Of a stretch of DNA of 64,000 bases, positions 9,390 through 17,179 are shown piece by piece. The stretch is from Bacillota bacterium. GTDB taxonomy: Bacteria; Bacillota; Clostridia; Lachnospirales; Lachnospiraceae. Under the pieces are notes generated by a model. It had not been told where the DNA came from and did not search any database. It was given only the letters and a program-made list of their open reading frames with translations. Position 1 is the first letter of the stretch; each line of letters starts with the position of its first letter. A program made the position numbers and the translations under genes. The stretch spans positions 62,001 through 126,000 of the forward strand of contig JAEZFK010000068.1 of assembly GCA_023437715.1 (NCBI GenBank), given 5' to 3'.

Positions 9390-10334
9390 ATGAAACATAT
9401 TTTAATTGACTGCGATACAGGGATTGATGATTCCATTGCCATATTGTATGCCTTAAAAAGCGGGCTTATCCATGTGGAAGGATGTACGACCGTATATGGT
9501 AATACTTCTTCCCGCCAGGCGGCGGAAAATACCCTGCGGTTAATCAAACTGTCCGGCTGCGGCTACCATGTTCCGGTAGCTCTGGGAGCCAATGAAAACC
9601 TGGACGGAGAATACGGCCCGATTCCTTCCCATATCCATGGGGATAATGGAATCGGCAATGTAAAGCTTCCTGAACCAGAACAGGAGCTGTCAGCGGAAAG
9701 CGCCGTGGATTTTATTATCCGAAAAGCAGATGAGCTGGAAGGAAATTTAACCATTGTGGCTTTAGGGCGTCTGACGAATCTTGCATTGGCATTGGAAAAG
9801 GATAAAAGGCTTCCTTATAAAATAAAGAACCTGGTAATCATGGGCGGCTGTATGGAGGCCGCCGGCAATGTGTCGCCTTATGCCGAAGCCAATATTTTTG
9901 GAGATGCCAGAGCCGCAGATACGGTATTTCGGGCGGGCTTTCACATGACAGTGGTGGGGCTTGATGTTACAATGAAAACTTATATTACAGGCCGGGATAT
10001 TGGGGCATTGGAAGAATACTGCAAAGAAGAAAATAAAGAGATCGTTGCCTACATAAAAGAAGCCCTTTCTTTTTATTTTAAATTTAACCATGATACCGGA
10101 GGCTGCATGGACAGCTGTGTCGTGCATGATCCTCTGGCAATGCTGATCGCAGAAAACCCCTCCATTGGAGAATTCCGTATGCTGCGTCTGGGCGTGGAAT
10201 ATAAGACAGAAGAATTCAGAGGCATGATACGGTCCGATGAACGCTTCATCACGGAATTTGACCATGATGAAATTCTTTATTGCACGAAAGTGAATTCAGA
10301 GCTGGCGGTAAGAAAGCTTTTGTCTGTTTTTTAA
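9390..10334 (+). CDS. Inosine/uridine-preferring nucleoside hydrolase
   Basis: Hydrolyses nucleosides to base plus ribose. The N-terminal calcium-binding motif IDCDTGIDD is intact, as is the VVHDPLAM segment near the C-terminus (about residue 247) that carries the second Asp ligand. The 314-residue length is typical. It is the last gene of the operon; a strong terminator follows within 10 nt. It gives a phosphate-independent route parallel to the three phosphorylases. Confidence 0.92.
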   Translation: MKHILIDCDTGIDDSIAILYALKSGLIHVEGCTTVYGNTSSRQAAENTLRLIKLSGCGYHVPVALGANENLDGEYGPIPSHIHGDNGIGNVKLPEPEQELSAESAVDFIIRKADELEGNLTIVALGRLTNLALALEKDKRLPYKIKNLVIMGGCMEAAGNVSPYAEANIFGDARAADTVFRAGFHMTVVGLDVTMKTYITGRDIGALEEYCKEENKEIVAYIKEALSFYFKFNHDTGGCMDSCVVHDPLAMLIAENPSIGEFRMLRLGVEYKTEEFRGMIRSDERFITEFDHDEILYCTKVNSELAVRKLLSVF

Positions 10335-10340
10335 GGGAGT

Positions 10341-10377
10341 AAAGCAGTAAATCCTGTTATGGGTTTACTGCTTTTTT
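10341..10377 (+). terminator. Rho-independent terminator of the nucleoside operon
   Basis: AAAGCAGTAAATCC pairs with GGGTTTACTGCTTT around a 6-nt loop and runs into a six-T tract. Confidence 0.9.
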
Positions 10378-10425
10378 GCTGCTCCGGTTTAAGTCTCTTC
10401 CTAATAAAAAAAATCATAATAGGTG

Positions 10426-10454
10426 TTGACAACTAATATTATATGGCATATAAT
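10426..10454 (+). promoter_or_regulatory. Consensus sigma-A promoter for the PspC-PadR module
   Basis: TTGACA (10426-10431), a 17-bp spacer, and TATAAT (10449-10454) match the consensus perfectly. The spacer and -10 are covered by AT-rich inverted half-sites (separate entry), so this very strong promoter is probably repressed most of the time. Confidence 0.92.
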
Positions 10455-10498
10455 ATATACTATACAGGATATAATATAGAGAAAAAAACAATATTATA
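10436..10498 (+). promoter_or_regulatory. Candidate PadR operator: four AT-rich half-sites
   Basis: ATATTATAT (10436-10444), GGC, and ATATAATAT (10448-10456) form a perfect palindrome over the promoter spacer and -10. A second ATATAATATA (10469-10478) repeats the first (10448-10457) at a 21-bp period, and ATATTATA (10491-10498) is inverted again. The arrangement is two inverted pairs about two helical turns apart. The PadR protein encoded in the operon is the obvious candidate binder (inference). Confidence 0.6.
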
Positions 10499-10536
10499 GA
10501 AATGTACAGCATTAAGAGAAAGGCAGGTGGCAGGTC

Positions 10537-10785
10537 GTGAATGCAAAACGCTTGTACCGGTCCGCAAAGAACAAAGTCCTTTGCGGCGTATGCGGAGGAA
10601 TCGGAGAATATTTACAGGTCGATCCCGTTATTATAAGACTGATATGGGTTCTTCTGGTGTTCCTTGGACCATGGCGCAATTTGTTCCATTGGTTTATGGG
10701 ATTTTCCATGGTGGGAGGCAGCCTGGTTCTCTATATCCTTGCGGCAATCATCATTCCCCAGGCTCCGAAAGACGAGAGAGAATGA
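10537..10785 (+). CDS. PspC-domain membrane protein
   Basis: Small (82 aa) PspC-domain protein: KRLYRSAKNKVLCGVCGGIGEYLQVDPVIIRLIWVLLVF, then a transmembrane segment and a second hydrophobic stretch ending IIPQAP. PspC proteins sit in the membrane and are linked to envelope-stress responses. The start is GTG 10537, with an ATG directly after as alternative. First gene behind the consensus promoter; a second, shorter PspC protein closes the same module. Confidence 0.88.
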   Translation: MNAKRLYRSAKNKVLCGVCGGIGEYLQVDPVIIRLIWVLLVFLGPWRNLFHWFMGFSMVGGSLVLYILAAIIIPQAPKDERE

Positions 10786-10819
10786 CGGGCTTTTCAGCAA
10801 TCAGAAATAGGAGGGACAT

Positions 10820-11140
10820 ATGGTTTTTAACACAGGAGCAGCATTATTGGACGCCATTGTCCTGGCGATAGTGTCAAGGGATCAGGAAGGGACTTATGGG
10901 TATAAGATCACTCAGGATGTGAGAAATGTCATTGAAATTTCAGAATCGACCCTCTATCCGGTGCTTCGCAGGCTGCAGAAAGAAGAGTGCCTGGAAGTCT
11001 ATGATCTGGCGTTTGACGGAAGAAACCGAAGGTATTATAAAATCACAGAAAAAGGGCGGGTTCAATTGAATCTCTATAAAGGCGAGTGGGAAAGCTACTC
11101 CCAAAAGATATCCCGGATTTTTGAGGAGGCACATGTATGA
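10820..11140 (+). CDS. PadR-family transcriptional repressor
   Basis: A 106-residue PadR regulator: winged helix from about residue 10 (LDAIVLAIVSRDQEGTYGYKITQDV), recognition region (SESTLYPVLRRLQKEECLEVY) and beta-wing (GRNRRYYKITEKGR), with a short C-terminal dimerisation helix as in PadR subfamily 2. GGAGG lies 7 nt before the ATG. It overlaps the DUF1700 gene by ATGA. PadR-DUF1700-DUF4097 is a recurrent Firmicute arrangement; autoregulation at the half-sites upstream is inferred. Confidence 0.92.
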   Translation: MVFNTGAALLDAIVLAIVSRDQEGTYGYKITQDVRNVIEISESTLYPVLRRLQKEECLEVYDLAFDGRNRRYYKITEKGRVQLNLYKGEWESYSQKISRIFEEAHV

Positions 11141-11874
11141 GCAGGGATGAGTTTATGAGAGAGCTGGAATATCTTCTGCAGGATATTCCGGAGAAAGAAA
11201 AGGCGGATGCCATCGAATATTACAGGGATTATCTGGAGGAAGCAGGACCCGAACATGAGGAAGAGGTTATCCGCGAATTTGGAAGTCCTGAACGGATCGC
11301 TGCCATCATCCGCTCGGATATTTCCGGCGATTTAAAGGATGGGGGAGAGTTTACGGACAACGGCTACCAGGATGAGCGGTTTAAGGATCCAAATTATCAG
11401 ATGGCAAAGCGGTTTGACTTTCCCGAAGTTTCCGATTACAAGGAAAATTCCGGTTATAAGGAAAAACACGAAAGGAAGGGCGGGTTTTCCCGTTCCAGCC
11501 GAAGAAGAAACATTATTTTATGGATTATTTTAATTATTGTGGCCTCCCCCTTGCTTTCCGGAATCGGAGGAGTCCTGGCAGGGCTGGTCAGCGTTCTGTT
11601 TGGCCTGCTTGTGACCGCGGTGGTTGGAGTTGGAGCCATAACCGTTGTCCTCCTTGCGGCAGGAGTCGCCATGGTCCCGGCTGGGTTCGTTTCCATGGCT
11701 ATCCACCCTATAAGCGGGATATTGCTTTTGGGTCTGGGGATACTGTTTTTAGGACTTGGCCTCCTGGCTCTGGCAGCCAGCGGAGCTTTTTACGGGAAAT
11801 TTCTTCCATTTCTCTTTAGAAGCTGCATGAATGCCGTCAGCAGTTTGTTTCATAGAAGGAGGTACCGGTCATGA
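11137..11874 (+). CDS. DUF1700 (HAAS domain) membrane protein
   Basis: The N-terminal 70 residues form the charged helical DUF1700/HAAS domain (MSRDEFMRELEYLLQDIPEKE, then YYRDYLEEAGPEHEEEVIREFGSPERIA). A basic linker follows, then four or so hydrophobic helices (residues 125-235), Gly/Val-rich. The family accompanies PadR regulators and DUF4097 proteins; its biochemical role is unknown. Overlaps both neighbours by 4 nt, indicating translational coupling. Confidence 0.88.
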   Translation: MSRDEFMRELEYLLQDIPEKEKADAIEYYRDYLEEAGPEHEEEVIREFGSPERIAAIIRSDISGDLKDGGEFTDNGYQDERFKDPNYQMAKRFDFPEVSDYKENSGYKEKHERKGGFSRSSRRRNIILWIILIIVASPLLSGIGGVLAGLVSVLFGLLVTAVVGVGAITVVLLAAGVAMVPAGFVSMAIHPISGILLLGLGILFLGLGLLALAASGAFYGKFLPFLFRSCMNAVSSLFHRRRYRS

Positions 11875-12761
11875 GAAAGTTTATAAAAATATGCCTGGTC
11901 GCCGGAACCATCTGTATTCTGTTGGGAGGAGCCGTGGCCGTGGCCGCTGCCGTTATGGGAGGCAGCTTAAAGGATGCCGTTCCTCCTGAAATATTTCAGT
12001 GGAAAGAAGAATTTTCGGAAGTCAGTTTAGACAGAGCCTGGGATGGTTTTGATAATTATTATGACCAGATAAACGCAGATGCAAGCGAAAGAGGGCAGGA
12101 AATTTTTTCCTCCGCAGAAGTAAAGCAAATGGACATAGAGGCGCGGGCGGGAAAGGTTTTTATTGGAGAGCAGCCATCTGTTGACCGGGTCCGGGTGTAC
12201 TGCAACGGCAATGAATCCCAATTTGAGATTCAGGGAGACGGGGATGAGCTGGAGCTTAAAACCTATCCTGGAAATGGAGAGGAATCGGAACTGCTTTTTA
12301 CCATCCTTGTGCCAAAGGGTTACCGTTTTGAAAACGTCAATTTGACCCTGTCCCATCCCAACCGCATAAAAGGCCGGGAGATTATATCTCCTGTCATCAT
12401 GGTGAAGTCGCTTTCCTCTGATGAGATGAATCTGGAAACAAAGGCCGGCGCCATAAAGGTGGCTGACGGCCGCACAGAAGCGCTTTCTGTACTGTGCAGC
12501 GTAGGCGCCGTGGACTTTTCCGGAGCCACCACCGGGGATATTGATGCGGAATGCCGGGTGGGTGCCATAAAAATGGAGCTGGACGGGAGAAAAGAGGATT
12601 ATAATTACGATACTGAGTGCAGCCTGGGAGCTGTGAGGATCGGGGACGAAAGCATAACCGCCTTAAAGGATGAGAAGTGGGTGGATAACGGAGCCGGAAA
12701 AGAGATGAATCTGGAATGCAAGACAGGCGCAATCGAAGTGGACTTTATGAATGATTTATAA
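11871..12761 (+). CDS. DUF4097 family beta-strand repeat protein
   Basis: A 296-residue protein with an N-terminal membrane anchor (residues 8-28, no lipobox) and an extracytoplasmic region of recurrent short units such as LETKAGAIKVADG, CSVGAVDFSG, CRVGAIKMEL, CSLGAVRIGD and CKTGAIEVDF. These are the repeating strands of the DUF4097 beta-helix-like domain. The regular Cys-x-x-Gly-Ala spacing (five times) is striking for a surface domain. Function unknown; likely senses or buffers envelope stress with its operon partners. Confidence 0.85.
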   Translation: MRKFIKICLVAGTICILLGGAVAVAAAVMGGSLKDAVPPEIFQWKEEFSEVSLDRAWDGFDNYYDQINADASERGQEIFSSAEVKQMDIEARAGKVFIGEQPSVDRVRVYCNGNESQFEIQGDGDELELKTYPGNGEESELLFTILVPKGYRFENVNLTLSHPNRIKGREIISPVIMVKSLSSDEMNLETKAGAIKVADGRTEALSVLCSVGAVDFSGATTGDIDAECRVGAIKMELDGRKEDYNYDTECSLGAVRIGDESITALKDEKWVDNGAGKEMNLECKTGAIEVDFMNDL

Positions 12762-12808
12762 TACACTTACTGGATTTATAAGTAAAAGGACAGAGAGGAG
12801 AAAGACAA

Positions 12809-13003
12809 ATGGATAATCAAAAAAAACTATACCGTTCTGATACGGATAAGATGCTTTGCGGAGTGTGCGGGGGAATTGCAGAATATTTTGATGTGGATAC
12901 CACCCTCATCCGCCTGTTATGGGCGATTCTGATCTGTACAGGTCCGGGGATCGTGGCGTATATTATTGCGGCGGTTATCATTCCCAGACGGCAGGAGAGG
13001 TAA
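12809..13003 (+). CDS. PspC-domain protein (second copy)
   Basis: A 64-residue PspC-domain protein consisting of little more than the domain: KKLYRSDTDKMLCGVCGGIAEYFDVDTTLIRLLWAI plus one transmembrane helix ending IIPRRQER. GAGAGGAG precedes the ATG. It is shorter than the first PspC of the operon and shares the LYRS..(K/M)xLCGVCGGI core. A strong terminator follows at once. Confidence 0.88.
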   Translation: MDNQKKLYRSDTDKMLCGVCGGIAEYFDVDTTLIRLLWAILICTGPGIVAYIIAAVIIPRRQER

Positions 13004-13015
13004 GAGCAGGATATT

Positions 13016-13062
13016 AAGGGCGGGGCTTAAAGAATGGAAGTTCTTTAGGCCCTGCCCTTTCT
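13016..13062 (+). terminator. Rho-independent terminator of the PspC module
   Basis: AAGGGCGGGGCTTAAAGAA pairs with TTCTTTAGGCCCTGCCCTTT around a 6-nt loop with very few mismatches, then T-rich sequence. Strong stem. Confidence 0.88.
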
Positions 13063-13147
13063 ATGTAAAATACCGGAATGAATTTACGTTTAATTCTTGC
13101 GGCAGGGGGTATACTCTCTTTAGATTTGTGAAAGGAGATGCTGAAAT

Positions 13148-13369
13148 ATGTCAAAAGGAAAGAAAAATGACCCCTTTGATCCCCGCAATATGAAGCCGGA
13201 GGAAGTACTTAAATTTGAGATCGCCACAGAACTGGGTCTTAGCGACAAGGTGATAAACGGAGGCTGGAGGAGCCTGACTGCAAAGGAAAGCGGGCGAATC
13301 GGAGGGCTCATTACAAAGAGAAAAAGAGAGATGAAAAAAGAGGCTATGGAGAAAGAAGAGGAAGTCTAA
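13148..13369 (+). CDS. Small acid-soluble spore protein, alpha/beta type
   Basis: A 73-residue DNA-binding protein that coats and protects spore DNA. Hallmarks are FEIATELGL (the region that spore protease GPR cleaves in the family), then GWRSLTAKESGRIGGLITKR, the second conserved DNA-contacting helix. The C-terminal tail is unusually charged (MKKEAMEKEEEV). AAAGGAG lies 9 nt upstream. It stands alone between two terminator/promoter boundaries, as expected for a forespore-expressed gene, but I could not place a convincing sigma-G promoter. Marks the host as an endospore former. Confidence 0.93.
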   Translation: MSKGKKNDPFDPRNMKPEEVLKFEIATELGLSDKVINGGWRSLTAKESGRIGGLITKRKREMKKEAMEKEEEV

Positions 13370-13392
13370 GCAACAGGAGAACAGAAATTTCC

Positions 13393-13421
13393 TTGCACCC
13401 CGGGCCATAATCTTTTATAAT
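13393..13421 (+). promoter_or_regulatory. Sigma-A promoter of the cobalamin operon
   Basis: TTGCAC (13393-13398), 17 bp, TATAAT (13416-13421). The start site should fall near 13428, leaving a leader of only about 40 nt before cbiD. That is too short for a cobalamin riboswitch and rules out the in-frame ATG at 13420, which lies inside the -10. Confidence 0.85.
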
Positions 13422-13470
13422 GTACATGGAAGATGTATGCCGGCAGCAGAGGGCAGGAAAGATGTACAAG

Positions 13471-14670
13471 ATGGAAAAAACCCAATTGAGAAACGGATTC
13501 ACAACGGGAACCTGTGCCGCTGTTGCCGCCAAGGCAGCAGCAGCCATGCTCTTGATCGGAAATGAATTACAACATATGGAGCTTATGACGCCAAAAGGAA
13601 GGTCAGCCGATCTTCCCCTTTTTCATATTGTCCTGGGGGAGGACATGGCTTCCTGTGCGGTTAAAAAAGACGCCGGAGATGACCCGGATGTGACGGATCA
13701 GGCTCTGGTTTTTGCCTCTGTGGAATATTTCCGAGGGAAAGAGGACAAAGAGGCGGAAAACTGCTACTGCTGGAAGAATGAGGATGAGGACGGGGAGGCT
13801 CCGCTGTTTTTAACTGCCGGAGAAGGGATCGGCTGGGTGACCAGGCCGGGAGTTTCCTGTCCGGTAGGGATGCCCGCCATTAATCCGGTCCCCCGCACCA
13901 TGATCTTTCAGGGGGTGGAAGAAATCAGAAAAAAAGCCGGTTTTGACGGCTCTCTGAAAATATGTATCTGGATGCCGGAAGGGAAAAAGCTGGCGGAAAA
14001 GACCTTTAATCCAAGGCTGGGGATTGTAGGCGGGCTTTCGGTTCTGGGCACCACGGGGATTGTAAACCCCATGAGCGAGGAAGCGCTTACAGCCACCATA
14101 AGGCTGGAGCTGCATATGAAAGCGGTGGCAGGCTCCAGGCAGGTGATCCTGACGCCGGGAAATTACGGGGAAGCATTTATAAAGGAAACTCTGGGCCTTT
14201 CCATGGATCAGGGAGTTACCTGCAGCAATTTCATCGGAGAAGCCCTTGGCATGGCAAAGGAAGAGGGCTTCTGCCGGGTCCTGCTCATAGGGCATCTGGG
14301 GAAGCTCATAAAGGTTGCGGGCGGAGTGCCCAACACCCATTCCAAATATGGGGACCGCCGCATGGAAATCCTGTGGGACTGCACAGCTTCTCTGGCTGAG
14401 AGCAGGAATTGTGAAAAAAGCCTGATTCTAAATGCCAATACCACAGAGGAAGCCGTGGGAATACTGAAAGAATGGGGGCTTCTGGACCGGGTTATGAAAG
14501 AGGCCTTAAGCAGAATGCAGAAATATGCTTCTCTCTGGGCAGGCGGCATAAATGTGGAGGTGGTAACATTTTCCACGATGCACGGTATACTTGGAGTCAG
14601 TCCGGGGGCAGAAGCGTTTATTGGGCTTTTTGCCGGAAACGCCGGAAACGGGGAAAATACAGGAGGATAA
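13471..14670 (+). CDS. cbiD: Cobalt-precorrin-5B (C1)-methyltransferase CbiD
   Basis: Methylates C1 of the corrin ring in the anaerobic cobalamin pathway. The start of the conserved domain, LRNGFTTGTCAAVAAKAAA, is diagnostic, followed by GEGIGWVTRPGVSCPVGMPAINPVPRTMI and the TCSNFIGEAL and GHLGKLIKVAGGV segments. About 399 aa, slightly long. ATG 13471 is favoured because AGGAAAG lies about 9 nt upstream; ATG 13462 is possible. First gene of a 10-kb operon. Confidence 0.95.
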   Translation: MEKTQLRNGFTTGTCAAVAAKAAAAMLLIGNELQHMELMTPKGRSADLPLFHIVLGEDMASCAVKKDAGDDPDVTDQALVFASVEYFRGKEDKEAENCYCWKNEDEDGEAPLFLTAGEGIGWVTRPGVSCPVGMPAINPVPRTMIFQGVEEIRKKAGFDGSLKICIWMPEGKKLAEKTFNPRLGIVGGLSVLGTTGIVNPMSEEALTATIRLELHMKAVAGSRQVILTPGNYGEAFIKETLGLSMDQGVTCSNFIGEALGMAKEEGFCRVLLIGHLGKLIKVAGGVPNTHSKYGDRRMEILWDCTASLAESRNCEKSLILNANTTEEAVGILKEWGLLDRVMKEALSRMQKYASLWAGGINVEVVTFSTMHGILGVSPGAEAFIGLFAGNAGNGENTGG

Positions 14671-14673
14671 GAC

Positions 14674-15351
14674 ATGGCTGGGATCATGTATGGTATAGGG
14701 GTAGGACCGGGGGACCCGGAGTTGATGACCTTAAAGGCGGTAAAGAGGATTAAAAGCTGCAAGGTCATTGCCATTCCCCATAAGGATAAAGAATTGTGCA
14801 CCGCCTATCAGATCGCAAGGCAGGCGGTACCGGAAATCGAGGAAAAAGAGACGCTCTATCTCCCCATGCCCATGACAAAGGATAAGGAGCGGCTGGAGGA
14901 AAGCCACCGTCTGGCGGCCCAGGCTGTCATGGAGCATCTGGACCGGGGAGAGGATGTGGGCTTTATAACCCTGGGAGATGTGAGCATTTATTCCACCTGC
15001 AGCTATCTTCTGGACAGGCTTTGGGCCCAGGGCTATGAAACCCGCCTGGAAAGCGGAATTCCTTCCTTTTGTGCAGTCGCCGCCAGGCTGGGGATTCCTC
15101 TGGTAACGGGAGCGGAGGAGCTTCACATTATACCGGCCTCCTATCAGATCAAAGAGGCCTTAAGGCTTCCAGGTGTTAAGGTGCTCATGAAAGCGGGCAG
15201 GCAGATGGAAGCGGTAAAGGAAGAGATCAGAAGCTGCAGGGCCAGTGCCGTCATGGTTGAAAACTGCGGGATGCCGGGAGAGAAAATCTATCATACTCTG
15301 GAGGAAATCCCGGAGGACGCAGGATATTATTCATTGTTGATTGTGAGGTAA
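14674..15351 (+). CDS. cbiL: Cobalt-precorrin-2 C20-methyltransferase CbiL
   Basis: SAM-dependent tetrapyrrole methylase adding the C20 methyl group. GIGVGPGDPELMTLKAVKRI is the N-terminal glycine-rich SAM motif of CbiL/CobI; TLGDVSIYSTCSYLLDRL is the substrate-loop motif and VTGAEELHIIPA the later SAM contact. 225 aa, as usual. AGGAGG lies 8 nt upstream. It starts 3 nt after cbiD ends. Confidence 0.95.
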   Translation: MAGIMYGIGVGPGDPELMTLKAVKRIKSCKVIAIPHKDKELCTAYQIARQAVPEIEEKETLYLPMPMTKDKERLEESHRLAAQAVMEHLDRGEDVGFITLGDVSIYSTCSYLLDRLWAQGYETRLESGIPSFCAVAARLGIPLVTGAEELHIIPASYQIKEALRLPGVKVLMKAGRQMEAVKEEIRSCRASAVMVENCGMPGEKIYHTLEEIPEDAGYYSLLIVR

Positions 15352-15353
15352 AT

Positions 15354-16118
15354 ATGGTACATATAGTAGGTGCAGGTCCGGGAGCACCGGACTTAATTAC
15401 AGTGCGGGGAAAAGAACTGCTTGAACAGGCAGATGTTATCATATATGCAGGATCTCTGGTAAATCCGGCTCTGTTGGAAGTACGAAAGGAAGAGTGCCGG
15501 GTCTATGACAGCGCGACAATGACCCTGGAAGAGGTCATTGCCGTAATGGAGACGGCAGAACGGTCAGGGAAAATGACGGTGCGGCTCCATACCGGGGATC
15601 CCTGTATTTATGGAGCCATAAGAGAGCAGATGGATGAGCTGGATGCCCGGGGAATTTCCTATGAAGTATGCCCGGGTGTCAGCTCCTTTTGCGGTGCGGC
15701 ATCAGCCCTGAAGCTGGAATACACCCTTCCCCAGATATCCCAGAGCGTTATCATCACCCGGATGGCCGGCAGAACTCCTGTGCCGGAACGGGAATCCATC
15801 GCTTCCTTTGCGGCTCACGGCGCAACCATGGTGATTTTTTTGAGCACTGGAATGCTTCAGGGCCTTTCGGAAGAGCTGATAAAAGGAGGCTATAGTCCGG
15901 ATACACCTGCGGCCATTGTATACAAGGCTACCTGGGATGATGAGAAAACTGTGGTCTGTACAGTGGAAAGCCTTCAGGAAAGCGCCAGCCGGGAAAATAT
16001 CAGGAAAACGGCCCTGATCCTTGTTGGGGATGCCATATCTCAAAGCTCTTATGAGCGTTCCAGGCTTTATGATCCTGTTTTCACCACAGAGTTCCGGAAG
16101 GGAACCGGGGAGGAATGA
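15354..16118 (+). CDS. cbiF: Cobalt-precorrin-4 C11-methyltransferase CbiF
   Basis: Tetrapyrrole methylase for C11 methylation. VHIVGAGPGAPDLITVRGKELLEQADVIIYAGSLV is the CbiF/CobM signature; TGDPCIYGAIREQMDEL and GVSSFCGAASAL follow. 254 aa. The start is 2 nt after the cbiL stop, and the stop overlaps the cbiG start. Confidence 0.95.
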   Translation: MVHIVGAGPGAPDLITVRGKELLEQADVIIYAGSLVNPALLEVRKEECRVYDSATMTLEEVIAVMETAERSGKMTVRLHTGDPCIYGAIREQMDELDARGISYEVCPGVSSFCGAASALKLEYTLPQISQSVIITRMAGRTPVPERESIASFAAHGATMVIFLSTGMLQGLSEELIKGGYSPDTPAAIVYKATWDDEKTVVCTVESLQESASRENIRKTALILVGDAISQSSYERSRLYDPVFTTEFRKGTGEE

Positions 16119-17179
16119 TGAAGCTTTCCATTGTTTGCTTTACGGAATCAGGGGCCCGGCTCTGTGAAAAGCTGATGAAAGGTTTTTTAGAGGCAGGAGA
16201 CCAGTGCCAGGGCTATGGGCCGGAAAATAAGAGCCTGATCCCTCTTTCCTCATCCTTAAAGGAGTGGACGAAGGAACAGTTTTCAGAAAAGGACGGAATT
16301 GTCTTTATCGGCGCTGCCGGAATTGCTGTGAGGGCCATTGCACCCTTTCTCGAGGGAAAGGAAAAGGACCCGGCGGTGGTGGTCTTAGATGACCTTGGCC
16401 GTTTTTCCATTTCCCTTTTGTCAGGCCATCTGGGCGGGGCTAATGAGCTGGCAGAGAGAGCCGCAGAAATTACGGGAGGACAGGCAGTGATCACCACTGC
16501 CACCGACAATCACGGCGGTTTTGCGGTGGACTTGTTTGCAAAAAAGCATGGTCTTGTCATCACGGAGATAAAAAAAATAAAGGCGGTTTCTTCCGCAGTC
16601 CTTAGGGGAGAAGAGGTTGGATTTCACAGCGATTTTCCTGTGAAAGGAGAACTTCCCAAAGAGCTCGTTATGGAGAAAGATTGCCGGATGAATTTCTGGA
16701 TCACTGTCAGGAATGAGCCGGAAAAGGAGAAAGACGCGGTATTAAGGGATACTTTAAGAGATGCATTAAGGCTGGTTCCAAGGATTCTGGTTGTGGGAAT
16801 CGGATGCAGAAAGGGAATTTCTGTACAAGCCATTGAAACGGCTGTGGACCAGACCTTTCTTAACTGGAATTTATCCCTGAAGGGCCTTATGGCCTGTGCC
16901 AGCATTGATATAAAGAAAGAGGAAGCGGGAATCTGTGAATACGCGGACGGAAAAGGAATCCCGTTTTATACCTTTTCCTCCCAGGCCCTTTCCCAGGTGG
17001 AGGGGGAGTTTTCCGCGTCTTCCTTTGTCAGGCAGGTGACCGGGGTTGACAATGTTTGCGAGCGGGCAGCTCTTGCCTGCGTGAAAGAAATGGGAGGCGG
17101 AAAGCTTCTGGTGAAGAAGCAGGTATTAAACGGAGTGACCATAGCTGTGGCTGTCCGGGATTGGATGATAAAATTATGA
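16118..17179 (+). CDS. cbiG: Cobalt-precorrin-5A hydrolase CbiG
   Basis: Opens the delta-lactone of cobalt-precorrin-5A with loss of acetaldehyde. Domains in order: CbiG N domain (FTESGARLCEKL), central domain with FIGAAGIAVRAIAPFL and LLSGHLGGANELAE, then the C-terminal CobE/GbiG domain from about residue 215 (VVGIGCRKGISVQAIE). ATG 16118 is 4 nt after GGGGAGG; ATG 16115 is an alternative 3 nt upstream. Overlaps the next gene by 4 nt. Confidence 0.94.
   Translation: MKLSIVCFTESGARLCEKLMKGFLEAGDQCQGYGPENKSLIPLSSSLKEWTKEQFSEKDGIVFIGAAGIAVRAIAPFLEGKEKDPAVVVLDDLGRFSISLLSGHLGGANELAERAAEITGGQAVITTATDNHGGFAVDLFAKKHGLVITEIKKIKAVSSAVLRGEEVGFHSDFPVKGELPKELVMEKDCRMNFWITVRNEPEKEKDAVLRDTLRDALRLVPRILVVGIGCRKGISVQAIETAVDQTFLNWNLSLKGLMACASIDIKKEEAGICEYADGKGIPFYTFSSQALSQVEGEFSASSFVRQVTGVDNVCERAALACVKEMGGGKLLVKKQVLNGVTIAVAVRDWMIKL

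Noticed and set aside
10430..10500. AT-rich repeats as the end of a mobile element
   Set aside because: They surround a promoter, with no transposase, target duplication or matching second end.
13077..13115. Sigma-G promoter for the spore protein gene
   Set aside because: A GAAT-type -35 and a GTATACT-type -10 are visible but the spacing does not fit the sigma-G consensus, so no feature is reported.
13370..13470. Cobalamin riboswitch upstream of cbiD
   Set aside because: The sigma-A promoter at 13393-13421 leaves only about 40 nt of leader, with no B12-box-like sequence or space for the aptamer.
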